Of a stretch of DNA of 27,668 nucleotides, positions 1 to 8,357 are shown piece by piece. The DNA lies in NCBI GenBank assembly GCA_016210295.1, contig JACQUM010000141.1:1-27668 (forward strand), in the 5' to 3' direction. The first letter of the stretch is position 1. Every line of letters starts with the position of its first letter. The notes under the pieces are model-generated. The model ran no database searches, had not been told where the DNA came from, and saw nothing but the letters and a program-made list of their open reading frames with translations. The DNA comes from Chloroflexota bacterium. GTDB taxonomy: Bacteria > Chloroflexota > Dehalococcoidia > UBA6926 > JACQUM01. Both the position numbers and the translations under genes were made by a program.

Positions 1-1
1 C

Positions 2-199
2 TATGTCCTGGAGCCCGAGGTGGTCGCCCACATTCCACCCGGCGTCTCCTGCGATTTTGGCTTTCAGCTGTTCCCCGATCTCCTGGCGAAGGGGGTGGCT
101 CTTCATGGGTACGTCACCGAGGAGTTCGTCCTGGATATCGGCTCTCCGGAGGCCTACCAGCGGGCCCAGCAGGAGGCGCTGGTGCGGGGGACGCGATGA
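2..199 (+). CDS. NDP-sugar nucleotidyltransferase, C-terminal 65 residues (probable heptose-1-P guanylyltransferase)
   Basis: The gene is cut by the left edge, and only the last 65 residues and the TGA stop are present. The readable end contains a proline-glycine turn (HIPPGVSCDFGFQLFPDLL), a GYV segment and FVLDIGSPEAYQRA. This is the typical close of the catalytic domain of NTP-transferases such as mannose-1-phosphate guanylyltransferase and HddC, where a (W/L)DIG(T/S)PE.Y motif follows the last strand. Its stop codon overlaps the start of hddA by 4 nt (ATGA), so the two are translationally coupled. That partner suggests it activates heptose-1-phosphate with GTP. The substrate is inferred from context only; the fragment itself could belong to any NDP-sugar pyrophosphorylase of this family. 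Confidence 0.75.
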   Translation, partial: YVLEPEVVAHIPPGVSCDFGFQLFPDLLAKGVALHGYVTEEFVLDIGSPEAYQRAQQEALVRGTR

Positions 200-1173
200 T
201 CGTCGTCCAGACGCCTTTACGTATCAGCTTCGCGGGCGGGGGGACGGACTTCCGGGATTTCTATCGAAGGGAAGAAGGGGCCGTCCTCAGCTCCGCCATC
301 GATAAGCATGTCTACGTCATCGTCAAAGAGCGTTTCGACGAGAAGATCTACGTGAACTACTCGAAGAAGGAGGTCGTCGACCGAGTGGATGAGCTGGAGC
401 ATGAGCTCGTTCGCGAGGCGATGCGCCTGACGGGAGTGGACCGAGGGGTGGAGATCACCACTCTAGCCGACGTCCCCTCGGAGGGTTCCGGCCTTGGCTC
501 CTCCTCTTCGGTCACGGTGGGGCTCCTCCAGGCGCTCTCCACCTACCAAGGGCAGATCCTGCCCACCGAGGAGCTGGCCCGTCTCGCTTGCCGCATTGAG
601 ATCGGCATCTTGGGCAAGCCTATCGGAAAGCAAGACCAGTACATCGCCGCCTACGGAGGACTCCAGCGTCTTCGGTTCTGCTCTGATGAGTCGGTGCGTG
701 TCGAGGCTCTCCCGCTCTCGGAGGAGACGAAGCGCCGGCTGGGAGAGAACCTCCTCCTCTTCTTCCCCAACCGGACTCGTAGCTCTACGGACGTCTTGAC
801 GGAGCAGAGGGACGGGATCCCCGCGCAGCGAGCGACGCTCCATCAAATGGCGGGGCTGGTGAAGGAGGCTTGGGACTGCCTTGTCGAAGGGGACTTGGAT
901 GGACTGGGAGAGCTTCTCGACCGCGGATGGCGTCTCAAGAAGAGTTTGGCAAGCCGCATCAGCGATGGCGGGATCGATGCTCTGTATGAACAGGCGCGCA
1001 GGGCGGGTGCCGTGGGCGGCAAGATCGTCGGGGCTGGGGGTGGGGGCTTCCTCCTCCTCTACGTTCCCAAAGCAAGACAGGACGACGTCCGGCAGGCCCT
1101 CGGCCATCTTCGCGAGCTCCCCTTCAACTTGGAACGGGACGGCTCCAAGGTCATATTCAACATACGGCGCTGA
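196..1173 (+). CDS. hddA: D-glycero-D-manno-heptose 7-phosphate kinase (GHMP family)
   Basis: This 325-residue cytoplasmic GHMP-family sugar kinase has all three family motifs. Motif 1 is TPLRISFAGGGTD at residues 6-18. The ATP-binding motif 2 is PSEGSGLGSSSS at 94-105. Motif 3 is GGKIVGAGGGGF at 274-285. The length and the N-terminal pattern with a following D-F-Y match HddA-type kinases, which phosphorylate C1 of heptose-7-phosphate in the GDP-D-glycero-alpha-D-manno-heptose route. The start at 196 overlaps the upstream nucleotidyltransferase stop by 4 nt. gmhA lies two genes downstream, supporting the heptose assignment over the related fucokinase or galactokinase-like enzymes. The phosphatase GmhB expected between the two kinase/guanylyltransferase steps is not seen in the window. 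Confidence 0.82.
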   Translation: MIVVQTPLRISFAGGGTDFRDFYRREEGAVLSSAIDKHVYVIVKERFDEKIYVNYSKKEVVDRVDELEHELVREAMRLTGVDRGVEITTLADVPSEGSGLGSSSSVTVGLLQALSTYQGQILPTEELARLACRIEIGILGKPIGKQDQYIAAYGGLQRLRFCSDESVRVEALPLSEETKRRLGENLLLFFPNRTRSSTDVLTEQRDGIPAQRATLHQMAGLVKEAWDCLVEGDLDGLGELLDRGWRLKKSLASRISDGGIDALYEQARRAGAVGGKIVGAGGGGFLLLYVPKARQDDVRQALGHLRELPFNLERDGSKVIFNIRR

Positions 1174-1180
1174 GGGGAAG

Positions 1181-2296
1181 ATGCGGGTCCTGGTGACAGG
1201 AGGGGCTGGATTCATCGGCTCCCACACGGTGGACGCCCTGGTGGCCCGTGGCGACGAGGTCCGGGTCTTCGATGCCTTGCGCCCGCCGGTCCACAGCGAC
1301 GGCGCGCGCCCCACTTACCTTTCGAAAGAGGCCGAGTTCGTCCCGGGAGATGTGCGGGACCGAGACGCCTTGGCTCGGGCGCTCCAGGGGGTAGATGCGG
1401 TCTTTCACCTGGCCGCCTACCAGGACTACCGGAGCGACTTCAGCACCTACGCGATGGTCAACGACGTCGGCACGGCCCTGCTCTACGAGGTCATTGTGGC
1501 CCAGCGACTTTCCCTGCGACGGGTAGTGGTGGCCAGCTCTCAGGCCGTGTACGGCGAAGGCCAGTACCGGTGTCCAGTCCACGGAGAGAAGCTGCCGCCG
1601 CCCCGGGCGGAGGAGCGTCTCCGGCGGGGCCTCTGGGAAGTGCCTTGCCCAGTGTGCGGGGTGGAGATGGAGCCGTCGCCGATTACGGAGGAGCGTGTCA
1701 ACCCTCAGAATCCTTACGGTGTCTCCAAGTACGCACAGGAGCTCTACGCGCTGAACCTGGGGCGCCAGTGGGGTATCCCCACCGTTGCCCTCCGTTACAG
1801 CATCACCCAGGGGCCGCGACAGAGCTTTCTCAACGCCTATTCGGGGGTCCTGCGGACTTTCGCTCTCAGGTACATGACTGGGCAGCCGCCGGTCATCTAC
1901 GAGGATGGACGGCAGCTTCGCGACTACGTTCACGTCAAGGACGCCGTCGCCGCGAACCTGCTGGTCCTGGATGCTCTCGAGGCTCCCGGGCAGGTGTTCA
2001 ATGTGGGTGGTGGCGCTCCCGTCACCGTTCGTGCGTACGCCGAGCTCATCCGAGAGGTGGTGGGCGCCACGGTGGAGCCTCGGATTCCTGGCATCTACCG
2101 GGTGGGGGACTCCCGGCACCTTTTCTCGGACAGCTCGCGGCTCGAGGCGCTGGGATGGCGGCGCACGGCGAGCCTTCGGGGCATCGTCGAGGACTACGTG
2201 CAGTGGCTGCGCCAGCAGCCCCGTCTCCGGGAGACCTACTCCTCTGCCGAGGCGGTGATGCGCAGCGAGGACGTTCTGCGCCAGGCGATGCGGTGA
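1181..2296 (+). CDS. NAD-dependent sugar epimerase with zinc-ribbon-like insert (extended SDR)
   Basis: The protein is 371 residues; the start at 1181 is preceded by GAGGGGAAG, and the Rossmann motif TGGAGFIGSH begins at residue 6. Catalytic Ser lies in ASSQAVYG and the YxxxK pair in NPYGVSKYAQE, so it is an extended short-chain dehydrogenase of the nucleotide-sugar epimerase type. Between Ser and Tyr there is an insert of about 40 residues carrying C131-x-x-H134 and C156-x-x-C159, a putative zinc-ribbon. I recall similar Cys/His inserts in dTDP-L-rhamnose 4-epimerase-like proteins (WbiB type), so that activity is the leading guess. A 4-epimerase acting on another NDP-sugar, for instance GDP-heptose, is possible given the flanking hddA and gmhA. 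It lies 7 nt after hddA and 5 nt before gmhA. Confidence 0.8.
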   Translation: MRVLVTGGAGFIGSHTVDALVARGDEVRVFDALRPPVHSDGARPTYLSKEAEFVPGDVRDRDALARALQGVDAVFHLAAYQDYRSDFSTYAMVNDVGTALLYEVIVAQRLSLRRVVVASSQAVYGEGQYRCPVHGEKLPPPRAEERLRRGLWEVPCPVCGVEMEPSPITEERVNPQNPYGVSKYAQELYALNLGRQWGIPTVALRYSITQGPRQSFLNAYSGVLRTFALRYMTGQPPVIYEDGRQLRDYVHVKDAVAANLLVLDALEAPGQVFNVGGGAPVTVRAYAELIREVVGATVEPRIPGIYRVGDSRHLFSDSSRLEALGWRRTASLRGIVEDYVQWLRQQPRLRETYSSAEAVMRSEDVLRQAMR

Positions 2297-2301
2297 GGCC
2301 G

Positions 2302-2877
2302 ATGGCAAGCACGTCGCGGCGAGAGGCCCTCCGGTCATACCTCCGGTCCCTCACTGGGCTCTTCGAGAGAGTGCCCTGGGAGGAGGTGGAAAGGGGTATC
2401 GACCTCTTGGGAGAGGCGCGCCGGGAGGGCCGCACGGTGTTCGTGGTGGGGAACGGGGGCAGCGCGGCGACGGCGGCCCACTTCGCCACCGACTTGGGCA
2501 AGGGAACGGTGAAGGACGGCAGCCCGCGCTTCCGGGTCGTTGCCCTCACGGAGAATCCCGCCCTGCTCACGGCCTGGGCCAACGATACCTCCTACGAGCA
2601 GGTATTCGCTCAGCAGCTTCTGAACCTGGGCTGGCCCGGCGATCTGCTTGTTGCCTTCAGCGGGAGCGGGCGGTCCCCCAACGTTGTTCGGGCGGCGGAG
2701 GAGGCGAGGAGGATGGGGATGAGGACCATCGGCTTCTGTGGGTTCGACGGCGGCCTACTGAAAGGGCTGGCGGAGGTCGCCATCCATGTCCCTGGTCAGA
2801 GGATGGACCAGGTGGAGGACACTCACCATGCTCTTCAGCACGTCATCTGTGCCTCTCTGCGAGAGAGCGGCCGATGA
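2302..2877 (+). CDS. gmhA: Sedoheptulose-7-phosphate isomerase (SIS domain)
   Basis: This 191-residue SIS-domain protein has the length usual for GmhA. The phosphosugar-binding loop VVGNGGSAATAAHFATDLGKG begins near residue 48. A second loop, AFSGSGRSPNVV, replaces the common STSGNSPN, and the C-terminal EDTHHALQHVI carries the acidic/His residues expected near the active site. GmhA converts sedoheptulose-7-phosphate to D-glycero-D-manno-heptose-7-phosphate, the substrate of the hddA product three genes upstream. The ATG at 2302 was chosen because the family's N-terminal helices begin here and the epimerase stop is only 5 nt upstream; a longer reading would overlap the epimerase gene. Its stop overlaps the next start (ATGA). 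Confidence 0.83.
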   Translation: MASTSRREALRSYLRSLTGLFERVPWEEVERGIDLLGEARREGRTVFVVGNGGSAATAAHFATDLGKGTVKDGSPRFRVVALTENPALLTAWANDTSYEQVFAQQLLNLGWPGDLLVAFSGSGRSPNVVRAAEEARRMGMRTIGFCGFDGGLLKGLAEVAIHVPGQRMDQVEDTHHALQHVICASLRESGR

Positions 2878-4133
2878 GTCTTTCCTGCGACATCGTCTTC
2901 TTCCTCCACGGGGAGTGGGAAGACCACACGCGGGACAGGCTTGTCCTGGCTCTGGGGCGGTGCATCGGCCGGGAGGGCACGGGGAAGGTGTTGGCTGTCG
3001 AGATACCCGTCTGTTTGGTCACCTCTCCCTGGGTCCGACGAGAGAGGTTCATGCGATGGCTCCGAGGAGAGAGGCACCCCCGGCAGGTGGCGTCGAACGT
3101 CTTCCTCTACCGTCCCTGGCTCCCCTTGACGCCGGTCCTGGCCCCCGCCGTCCTCGGGGCGAGCGGCGCGAACCGGCTCACTCTCCGGGCCCAGCTTGGG
3201 AGGGTCCTGGGGCGGCTGGGCTTCACGTCGCCGCGCAGCATGGTGTGGGTCACCGACCCCTACCACCGGGACTTCATGGGCCTCGTCTCTTCGAGTTTCC
3301 ACGTCTTCAATGTGGTGGACGACTACCGGGGGTTCCCGGTGAACCGTGCCAGCGCCTGGCGCCGCTCCCGCATCGTCGGTGACGAGGAGGCAATCCTCCG
3401 GAAGGTGGACGTCGTCTTCGCCACGGCTCACAGCCTGGCGGAGCGAGCGAAGGCGCTCAACCCTCGGACCTTCTATGTTCCCAACGGAGTGGACTATGAC
3501 CTCTTCTCGAAGGCGGCGGAGCCGGAGGTCGCGCGAGGCTCACCCCTGGCGGCGCTTCCCAAGCCGGTGTTTGGCTTCATTGGCAAGGTCAACGAGAAGA
3601 TAGACTACGGCGTGCTGAACGCTCTGGCCGAGGCGTACCCCCAAGGCTCGGTCGTCCTGGTCGGTGCGAGGGACGCGCCTCCTGGCGCACTGGAGCGAGA
3701 TCCGGCGTACAGCACATTCGTCAGCATGCCCAACGTCCGTCTCTGGGGGGAAGTCCCGTACGAAGAGCTCTACCGCCTTCTCGCCGGTTTCGGTGTCTGT
3801 CTCATTCCCTACGTGCAGACCGAATTGACCGCGTCGGTGAACCCGCGCAAGTTACACGAGTACCTGGCTTCGGGGAAGCCCGTGGTGGCGACGGCTATCC
3901 CGGAGATGGCGCGGCGGCCGGAAGCCGCCTTTCTGGCCACGGACCCGGCGGAGTTCGTTCGGCGAGCGGGGGAGGCGCTGGCGACGGCCGGGCGCGAAGA
4001 CCTGCGTCATGCTCGCATGGCCCTGGCCGAGGCGGCCTCCTGGGACCGCCGGGCCGGGGAGATGCTCTCCGTCTCCTTCGACCTATGGGAGAGGCGTGAG
4101 GCGCGCCCGGCGGTAGGGGTGGGGAGGGGATGA
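2874..4133 (+). CDS. GT4-like glycosyltransferase
   Basis: The 419-residue soluble protein has a GT-B-type layout. The N-terminal half includes the acceptor-side segment HVFNVVDDYRGF and VPNGVDYDLFS. The C-terminal half has FGFIGKVNEKIDYGVL, VRLWGEVPYEELY and the nucleotide-sugar-binding region NPRKLHEYLASGKPVV, whose Glu is the usual donor-ribose ligand in GT4 enzymes. It resembles the TuaH-like branch of group 1 transferases found in polysaccharide clusters. No signal peptide or membrane span is visible. It is coupled by 4-nt ATGA overlaps to gmhA upstream and the GT39-like gene downstream. Donor and acceptor cannot be read from the sequence; a heptose donor is an attractive guess from the neighbouring genes. 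Confidence 0.78.
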   Translation: MSLSCDIVFFLHGEWEDHTRDRLVLALGRCIGREGTGKVLAVEIPVCLVTSPWVRRERFMRWLRGERHPRQVASNVFLYRPWLPLTPVLAPAVLGASGANRLTLRAQLGRVLGRLGFTSPRSMVWVTDPYHRDFMGLVSSSFHVFNVVDDYRGFPVNRASAWRRSRIVGDEEAILRKVDVVFATAHSLAERAKALNPRTFYVPNGVDYDLFSKAAEPEVARGSPLAALPKPVFGFIGKVNEKIDYGVLNALAEAYPQGSVVLVGARDAPPGALERDPAYSTFVSMPNVRLWGEVPYEELYRLLAGFGVCLIPYVQTELTASVNPRKLHEYLASGKPVVATAIPEMARRPEAAFLATDPAEFVRRAGEALATAGREDLRHARMALAEAASWDRRAGEMLSVSFDLWERREARPAVGVGRG

Positions 4134-5437
4134 GCGCTACCACCCTCCGGACACGTGCTCTGCCCATCGCCCTGCTCAGCCTCTTTGCGTTCCTCGTCGG
4201 CCTTGTCTTTTCGTTCGGGGTGTTTCCGGCCCTGCCGGCGGACCTGCGCATGACGGACGCTGACTACATCGATGCCATTGCCAGGAACATATCCGAGGGC
4301 GGGGGCATGGTGGACGGCGCGGGGGACCGGGTCATCTACTGGGACCCCCTCTATCCCCTCCTCGTCGCCGCGCTTTACACGGTCTTTGGGCCCAACCTTT
4401 GGGCCGTCCAACTGGCGAATACTGTGCTCCACGCTCTCACCGTCGCCATCGCCTACGTGATTGTCAGCCGCGTCTACCCTCGGAGCAGGTGGGTGCCTTT
4501 GCTAGCTGCGGGTGCCTTCGCCGTTTACCCTCACGCCGTCTGGTACCTGCCGCGGATAACTCTGGCTGCTCTCAACACGTTCCTCATCGCCTGTTTCGTG
4601 TTGAGTCTCCTCCTCCTTCTGGAGAGCCCGAGCTGGAGAAAGGGAGCGGTAAGCGGTTTCATTCTGGGCTTGAGCACGCTGACGAGGGGAGTGACATTCT
4701 TGATCCCTCTGCTCCTCATACCCGTCTTCTTGATCGAAGCTCGCGGCAAGGAAAAAATGCCCCTCGCCCTCTCCTGGCTCTTCCTCGTCCTTGCCATGCT
4801 GGTGACGATGACGCCGTCTTTCCTCCGGAACTACGACATCGCTGGAACGTTCCAGCCCGTGGCGTTCAAGACCGGTCTCATGTTCTTGAGAGGGGACGTG
4901 AGCGTCACCCACGATCCCGGCTTCATTCCATCGAGGGACTTCGGCGAGGTGGACCGGGCGAGCGCCGTCAAGGAGAAGGAGATACGAAAGGAAGTCGAAA
5001 AGGGCCGGCAGATGACCGAGGTGGAGTGGTCGCTCTTTCTCCAGAGGAGGGCCATCCAAAGCGTGGTTGAGGAGCCTGGGGCATTCTTGCGGAAGGTCGT
5101 CTGGCAAGTCCCGCGGTTCTGGGTCCTTGCCTACGGGATAACCAAGATGACGCTGCTCAAGATTTCCCAGTCTGTTATCTTACCTTTGGCCGCCGTGGGC
5201 CTGTGGTTTTCGTTGCGGAATCGCGTGCCCATGCTTTCCTTGGCGGCGTTCCTCGTCTACTATATTGGAGTCCACGTCAGCATCCTTGCCCTGGCGGGGT
5301 ATTCCGTGCCGATCATGCCCTACGTCTTGATGCTCGCGATTTATGGCCTGGCCAACCTGGCCCAGAAGGTAACAACACGTCGCCGGCTTCCTGCCGTGCC
5401 AGCGGGATTACCGTCTAGGAAGGCGCCTAGTCCATGA
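4130..5437 (+). CDS. GT39-like (ArnT/PMT-type) integral membrane glycosyltransferase
   Basis: This 435-residue polytopic membrane protein has a first span at about residues 11-33. An extracytoplasmic loop then carries the acidic motif MTDADYIDAIARNI, followed by DPLYPLLVAALYTVFG, and about ten further hydrophobic segments follow. This is the pattern of GT-C fold enzymes of the dolichyl-phosphate-mannose/ArnT group, where an early loop Asp acts on a polyprenyl-phosphate-linked sugar. The soluble stretch at about 235-300 is rich in Lys/Glu. The protein ends in a short basic tail. It overlaps the genes on both sides by ATGA, so it is translated with the glycan operon. The substrate is unknown; transfer of a lipid-linked sugar to a glycan or to secreted proteins outside the membrane is the family role. 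Confidence 0.75.
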   Translation: MSATTLRTRALPIALLSLFAFLVGLVFSFGVFPALPADLRMTDADYIDAIARNISEGGGMVDGAGDRVIYWDPLYPLLVAALYTVFGPNLWAVQLANTVLHALTVAIAYVIVSRVYPRSRWVPLLAAGAFAVYPHAVWYLPRITLAALNTFLIACFVLSLLLLLESPSWRKGAVSGFILGLSTLTRGVTFLIPLLLIPVFLIEARGKEKMPLALSWLFLVLAMLVTMTPSFLRNYDIAGTFQPVAFKTGLMFLRGDVSVTHDPGFIPSRDFGEVDRASAVKEKEIRKEVEKGRQMTEVEWSLFLQRRAIQSVVEEPGAFLRKVVWQVPRFWVLAYGITKMTLLKISQSVILPLAAVGLWFSLRNRVPMLSLAAFLVYYIGVHVSILALAGYSVPIMPYVLMLAIYGLANLAQKVTTRRRLPAVPAGLPSRKAPSP

Positions 5438-6411
5438 AGGTCCTGTACCTGCATCAGAGCCTTCTGCCTTTCGTGGAGCGCGACATGGGCATCCTGCGGG
5501 AAACGCATGAGGTCCGGGAGCTGCACTTTCGAGGGCTGCGCGACCTGCCTCTCCTCTGGGCAGGAGTTCGGTGGGCGGACGTGGTCTACACGTGGTTCGC
5601 CTCTCTGCACGCCTTCTTCGGCGTCCTCTTCGCCCGCCGACTGGGGAAGAAGAGCGTCGTCGTCGCAGGGGGATGGGACGTAGGACGCATGCCCACCGGC
5701 ATGCTCTACGACTGGCGGAAGGCGTGGTGTCCCCGCTACGTCGTCTCCCATGCCGACCTGACTCTCTTCGTCTCTCGTGCGAATCAGGAGGAGGCCCTCG
5801 CCAAGCTGGGCAGTCAGGTGAAGCGCTGGGAGATGGTGTACCACGGCTTCGAAGGGGACCGCTTCGCGCCCATGGCTGGTGTGGGGCGAGAGCCCTCCGT
5901 CCTCATGGTGTCGGGCGTCTCCTGGTACTATTTCCACCACAAGAGGCTCGACCTTCTGCTCGAAGTGGCCCGGCGCCTCCCGGACCTGCGTTTCTCCCTC
6001 GCAGGCGCCTGGATCGATCAGACAATCAAGCGACTGAGGCGGGAGGCCCCTCCCAACGTCGAGTTCCTGGGCTACGTACCCAACGAGGAGCTGCCTCGCC
6101 TTTACAGCAAGGCCGCGGTCTACTTCCAGCCCTCGAGCTGGGAGAGCTTCGGCGCCGCCCTGGCGGAGGCGATGCTGTGCGAATGCGTCCCCGTCGTGTC
6201 CCGTGCGGGCTCCCTGCCGGAGGTGGTGGGAGAGTGCGGCATCTATGCGGAGCAGACGGCGGACTCCCTGGCGGCGGCGATTCAGGAGGCCCTGCGGCAC
6301 CCGGAACTGGGCCATGCCGCCCGCCGGCGGATATTGAAGGAGTTCCCCTTCGAGGCGCGGAGAGACCGTGTGTTGGAGCTCGTAAGAAAAGTGAGCGACG
6401 GGAGTCTCTAG
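5434..6411 (+). CDS. GT4 glycosyltransferase
   Basis: The protein is 325 residues with a GT-B fold signature. The N-terminal half has short strand-turn units and GGWDVGRMPTGMLYDWRKAW. The C-terminal Rossmann-like half contains VEFLGYVPNEELPRLYSKA and the family hallmark region SSWESFGAALAEAMLCECVP, in which the E-x7-E arrangement positions the nucleotide-sugar donor. It ends at 6411, 2 nt before the amidotransferase gene. It is slightly short for GT4 (350-400 is usual), mainly in the N-terminal acceptor domain. There is no signal peptide or membrane span, so it acts at the cytoplasmic membrane face. Donor and linkage cannot be assigned from sequence alone. Confidence 0.82.
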   Translation: MKVLYLHQSLLPFVERDMGILRETHEVRELHFRGLRDLPLLWAGVRWADVVYTWFASLHAFFGVLFARRLGKKSVVVAGGWDVGRMPTGMLYDWRKAWCPRYVVSHADLTLFVSRANQEEALAKLGSQVKRWEMVYHGFEGDRFAPMAGVGREPSVLMVSGVSWYYFHHKRLDLLLEVARRLPDLRFSLAGAWIDQTIKRLRREAPPNVEFLGYVPNEELPRLYSKAAVYFQPSSWESFGAALAEAMLCECVPVVSRAGSLPEVVGECGIYAEQTADSLAAAIQEALRHPELGHAARRRILKEFPFEARRDRVLELVRKVSDGSL

Positions 6412-6413
6412 CC

Positions 6414-8354
6414 ATGTGCGGGATCGCGGGCGTCTATAACTTTCGGACGGGCGCGCCCATCCCTGGCGGGCTGGCGGGCAGGATGGCCGCCGCTCTCCGT
6501 CACCGAGGCCCCGACGACCAAGGGGAGTATGCCGAGGGCCCGCTCGCCCTGGCGATGCAGCGCCTGTCTATCCTGGACCTCTCGCCCACCGGCCACCAGC
6601 CCATGGCCAACGAGAACAATACAGTCTTCGTGGTCTTCAACGGAGAGATCTACAACCACGCGCTGCTGCGGCGCGAGTTGGAGGCGAAGGGTCACTCCTA
6701 CCGGTCCCACTCCGATACGGAGAGCCTGCTCCACCTCTACGAAGAGGAAGGCCCGGCGATGGTGGAGCGGCTGGACGGGATGTTCGCCTTCGCGCTGTGG
6801 GATGCTCCGCGGCGGCGCCTTCTTCTGGCGGTGGACCGGGTGGGGATCAAGCCTCTCTGCTATGCCTTGACCCCGGACGGCCTGGCCTTTGGCTCGGAGC
6901 TGAAGGCGTTGCTCCAGCATCCTAGCGTGGAGCGGACGCTGGACGCCGTGGCCCTCGACCAGTACCTCCGGTTCCTCTACATCCCCGCGCCGCGAACGGT
7001 CCTCCAGGGAGTCAAGAAACTCCTTCCTGGCTCCTTCTTGCTTGTGGGGGAGGAGCGAGTCGAGGAGCGCGTCTACTGGCGTCCGGCGGTGCATCCCGAC
7101 CAAGCCCTCAATGCAGAGGCGTGGAAGGATGCGGTTCGATCGACGTTGAGTGCCTCCGTGGCCCAGCAGCTTGAGAGCCACGTCCCCCTGGGGGCCTTTC
7201 TGAGCGGCGGGACCGACTCCAGCGCGGTCGTGGCCTTCATGGCCCAGGCGATGGACCGCCCGGTGGAGACCTTCACCATCGGCTTCGCCCGCGGGGGCCG
7301 GGACCTGAGCTACGACGAGGTGGCCTACGCGCGGCGAGTGGCGACCCGGTACGGAACGGTCCACTCCGAGTTCGTGGTGACTCCGGACCTGGCGGAGGTG
7401 CTCCCGCGCATCGTGTGGCACTTCGATGAGCCCTTCGCCAACGTGACGGCGGTGCCTTTCTTCTACCTGTGCCAGCTCGCCCGAAGACATGTGACCGTGG
7501 CGCTGGCGGGGGTCGGCGGCGACGAGCTCTTCAGCGGCTATCCCCGCTACTTGGCCCTTCGCTACCTCCTGCTGTACTCCCGTATCCCCTCTCCGGTGCG
7601 GCGGGCCATAGGCGCGTTGAGCGGGCTCCTGCCGCCCGGATCGTCGGAATACAGCTTGACGGCGCGGGCAAGGAAATTTCTCCAAGGGGGGGAAGGGGGG
7701 GTGGAGGAGACTTACCTCCACTGGGTCTCCTTCTCGACGCGGGAGGAGCGGGAGAGGCTCTACCAGCCGTCCTGGCTGGCGCGCCTCGCTGGGGACTCGA
7801 TGCCGGAGGAGGCGGACCAGCGGTGGAGCGAGGAGATACGGGACCCGGTGGACAGGGCGCAGGCCTTCGACCTCCAGACGTATCTGCCCTTCAACCTCCT
7901 CACCTATTCCGACCGGATGAGCATGGCCCACTCGCTGGAGGTACGTGTCCCCTTCTGCGGCAACGAGATGCTTGACCTGGCGGGGAGGATACCTGGCGCG
8001 GTGAAGGTGCGCGGAGGATTGAAGGGACTTCTGAGAGATGCCCTGCGGTCCGATCTTCCCAGCCAGGTGCTGGACCGGCGGAAACAAGGCTTCAGTGTGC
8101 CCCTGGCCTCCTGGCTGAGGGAAGAGCTCCGCCCCACTGTAGAAGGTCTCCTCGCTCCCGAGAGGGTGGGGGAGCGGGGCTGGTTCCGGCCTGAAGAGGT
8201 CACGCGTCTCGTCCAGGAGCACATGAGCGGGTCCGCCAACCACGCGAACCGTCTCTGGGCTCTCCTGGTCCTGGATGTCTGGGCGGAGTTGTACCTGGAC
8301 CGCCGGGAGACCGCCGTCCCCGACTATCCAATCAGCCACCTCGTTCACCGGTAG
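6414..8354 (+). CDS. asnB: Asparagine synthase (glutamine-hydrolysing)-type amidotransferase
   Basis: The 646-residue protein begins MCGIAGVYNF; Cys2 becomes the N-terminal nucleophile of the class II glutaminase domain (residues 2 to about 190). RHRGPDDQG and FNGEIYNH are the other glutaminase signatures. The synthetase domain has the PP-loop SGGTDSS at about 264-270, in which the common SGGLDSS Leu is Thr, and GVGGDELFSGYPRY further on. These enzymes transfer glutamine ammonia to an adenylated carboxylate. Embedded in a sugar cluster, it may make asparagine or may amidate a uronic acid or other glycan carboxyl group; such cluster-borne AsnB homologues are common in O-antigen and capsule loci. 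The start is fixed by the catalytic Cys2. It sits 2 nt after the GT4 gene and 3 nt before the GT2 gene. Confidence 0.9.
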   Translation: MCGIAGVYNFRTGAPIPGGLAGRMAAALRHRGPDDQGEYAEGPLALAMQRLSILDLSPTGHQPMANENNTVFVVFNGEIYNHALLRRELEAKGHSYRSHSDTESLLHLYEEEGPAMVERLDGMFAFALWDAPRRRLLLAVDRVGIKPLCYALTPDGLAFGSELKALLQHPSVERTLDAVALDQYLRFLYIPAPRTVLQGVKKLLPGSFLLVGEERVEERVYWRPAVHPDQALNAEAWKDAVRSTLSASVAQQLESHVPLGAFLSGGTDSSAVVAFMAQAMDRPVETFTIGFARGGRDLSYDEVAYARRVATRYGTVHSEFVVTPDLAEVLPRIVWHFDEPFANVTAVPFFYLCQLARRHVTVALAGVGGDELFSGYPRYLALRYLLLYSRIPSPVRRAIGALSGLLPPGSSEYSLTARARKFLQGGEGGVEETYLHWVSFSTREERERLYQPSWLARLAGDSMPEEADQRWSEEIRDPVDRAQAFDLQTYLPFNLLTYSDRMSMAHSLEVRVPFCGNEMLDLAGRIPGAVKVRGGLKGLLRDALRSDLPSQVLDRRKQGFSVPLASWLREELRPTVEGLLAPERVGERGWFRPEEVTRLVQEHMSGSANHANRLWALLVLDVWAELYLDRRETAVPDYPISHLVHR

Positions 8355-8357
8355 CCG

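Noticed and set aside
1157..2338. 393-codon - strand open frame over the epimerase
   Set aside because: Shadow of the epimerase gene; no recognisable domain, and no ribosome site or promoter.
6408..8348. 646-codon open frame antisense to the amidotransferase gene
   Set aside because: It mirrors asnB almost exactly, has low-complexity Arg/His/Pro-rich content with no motifs, and arises from high GC at third codon positions.
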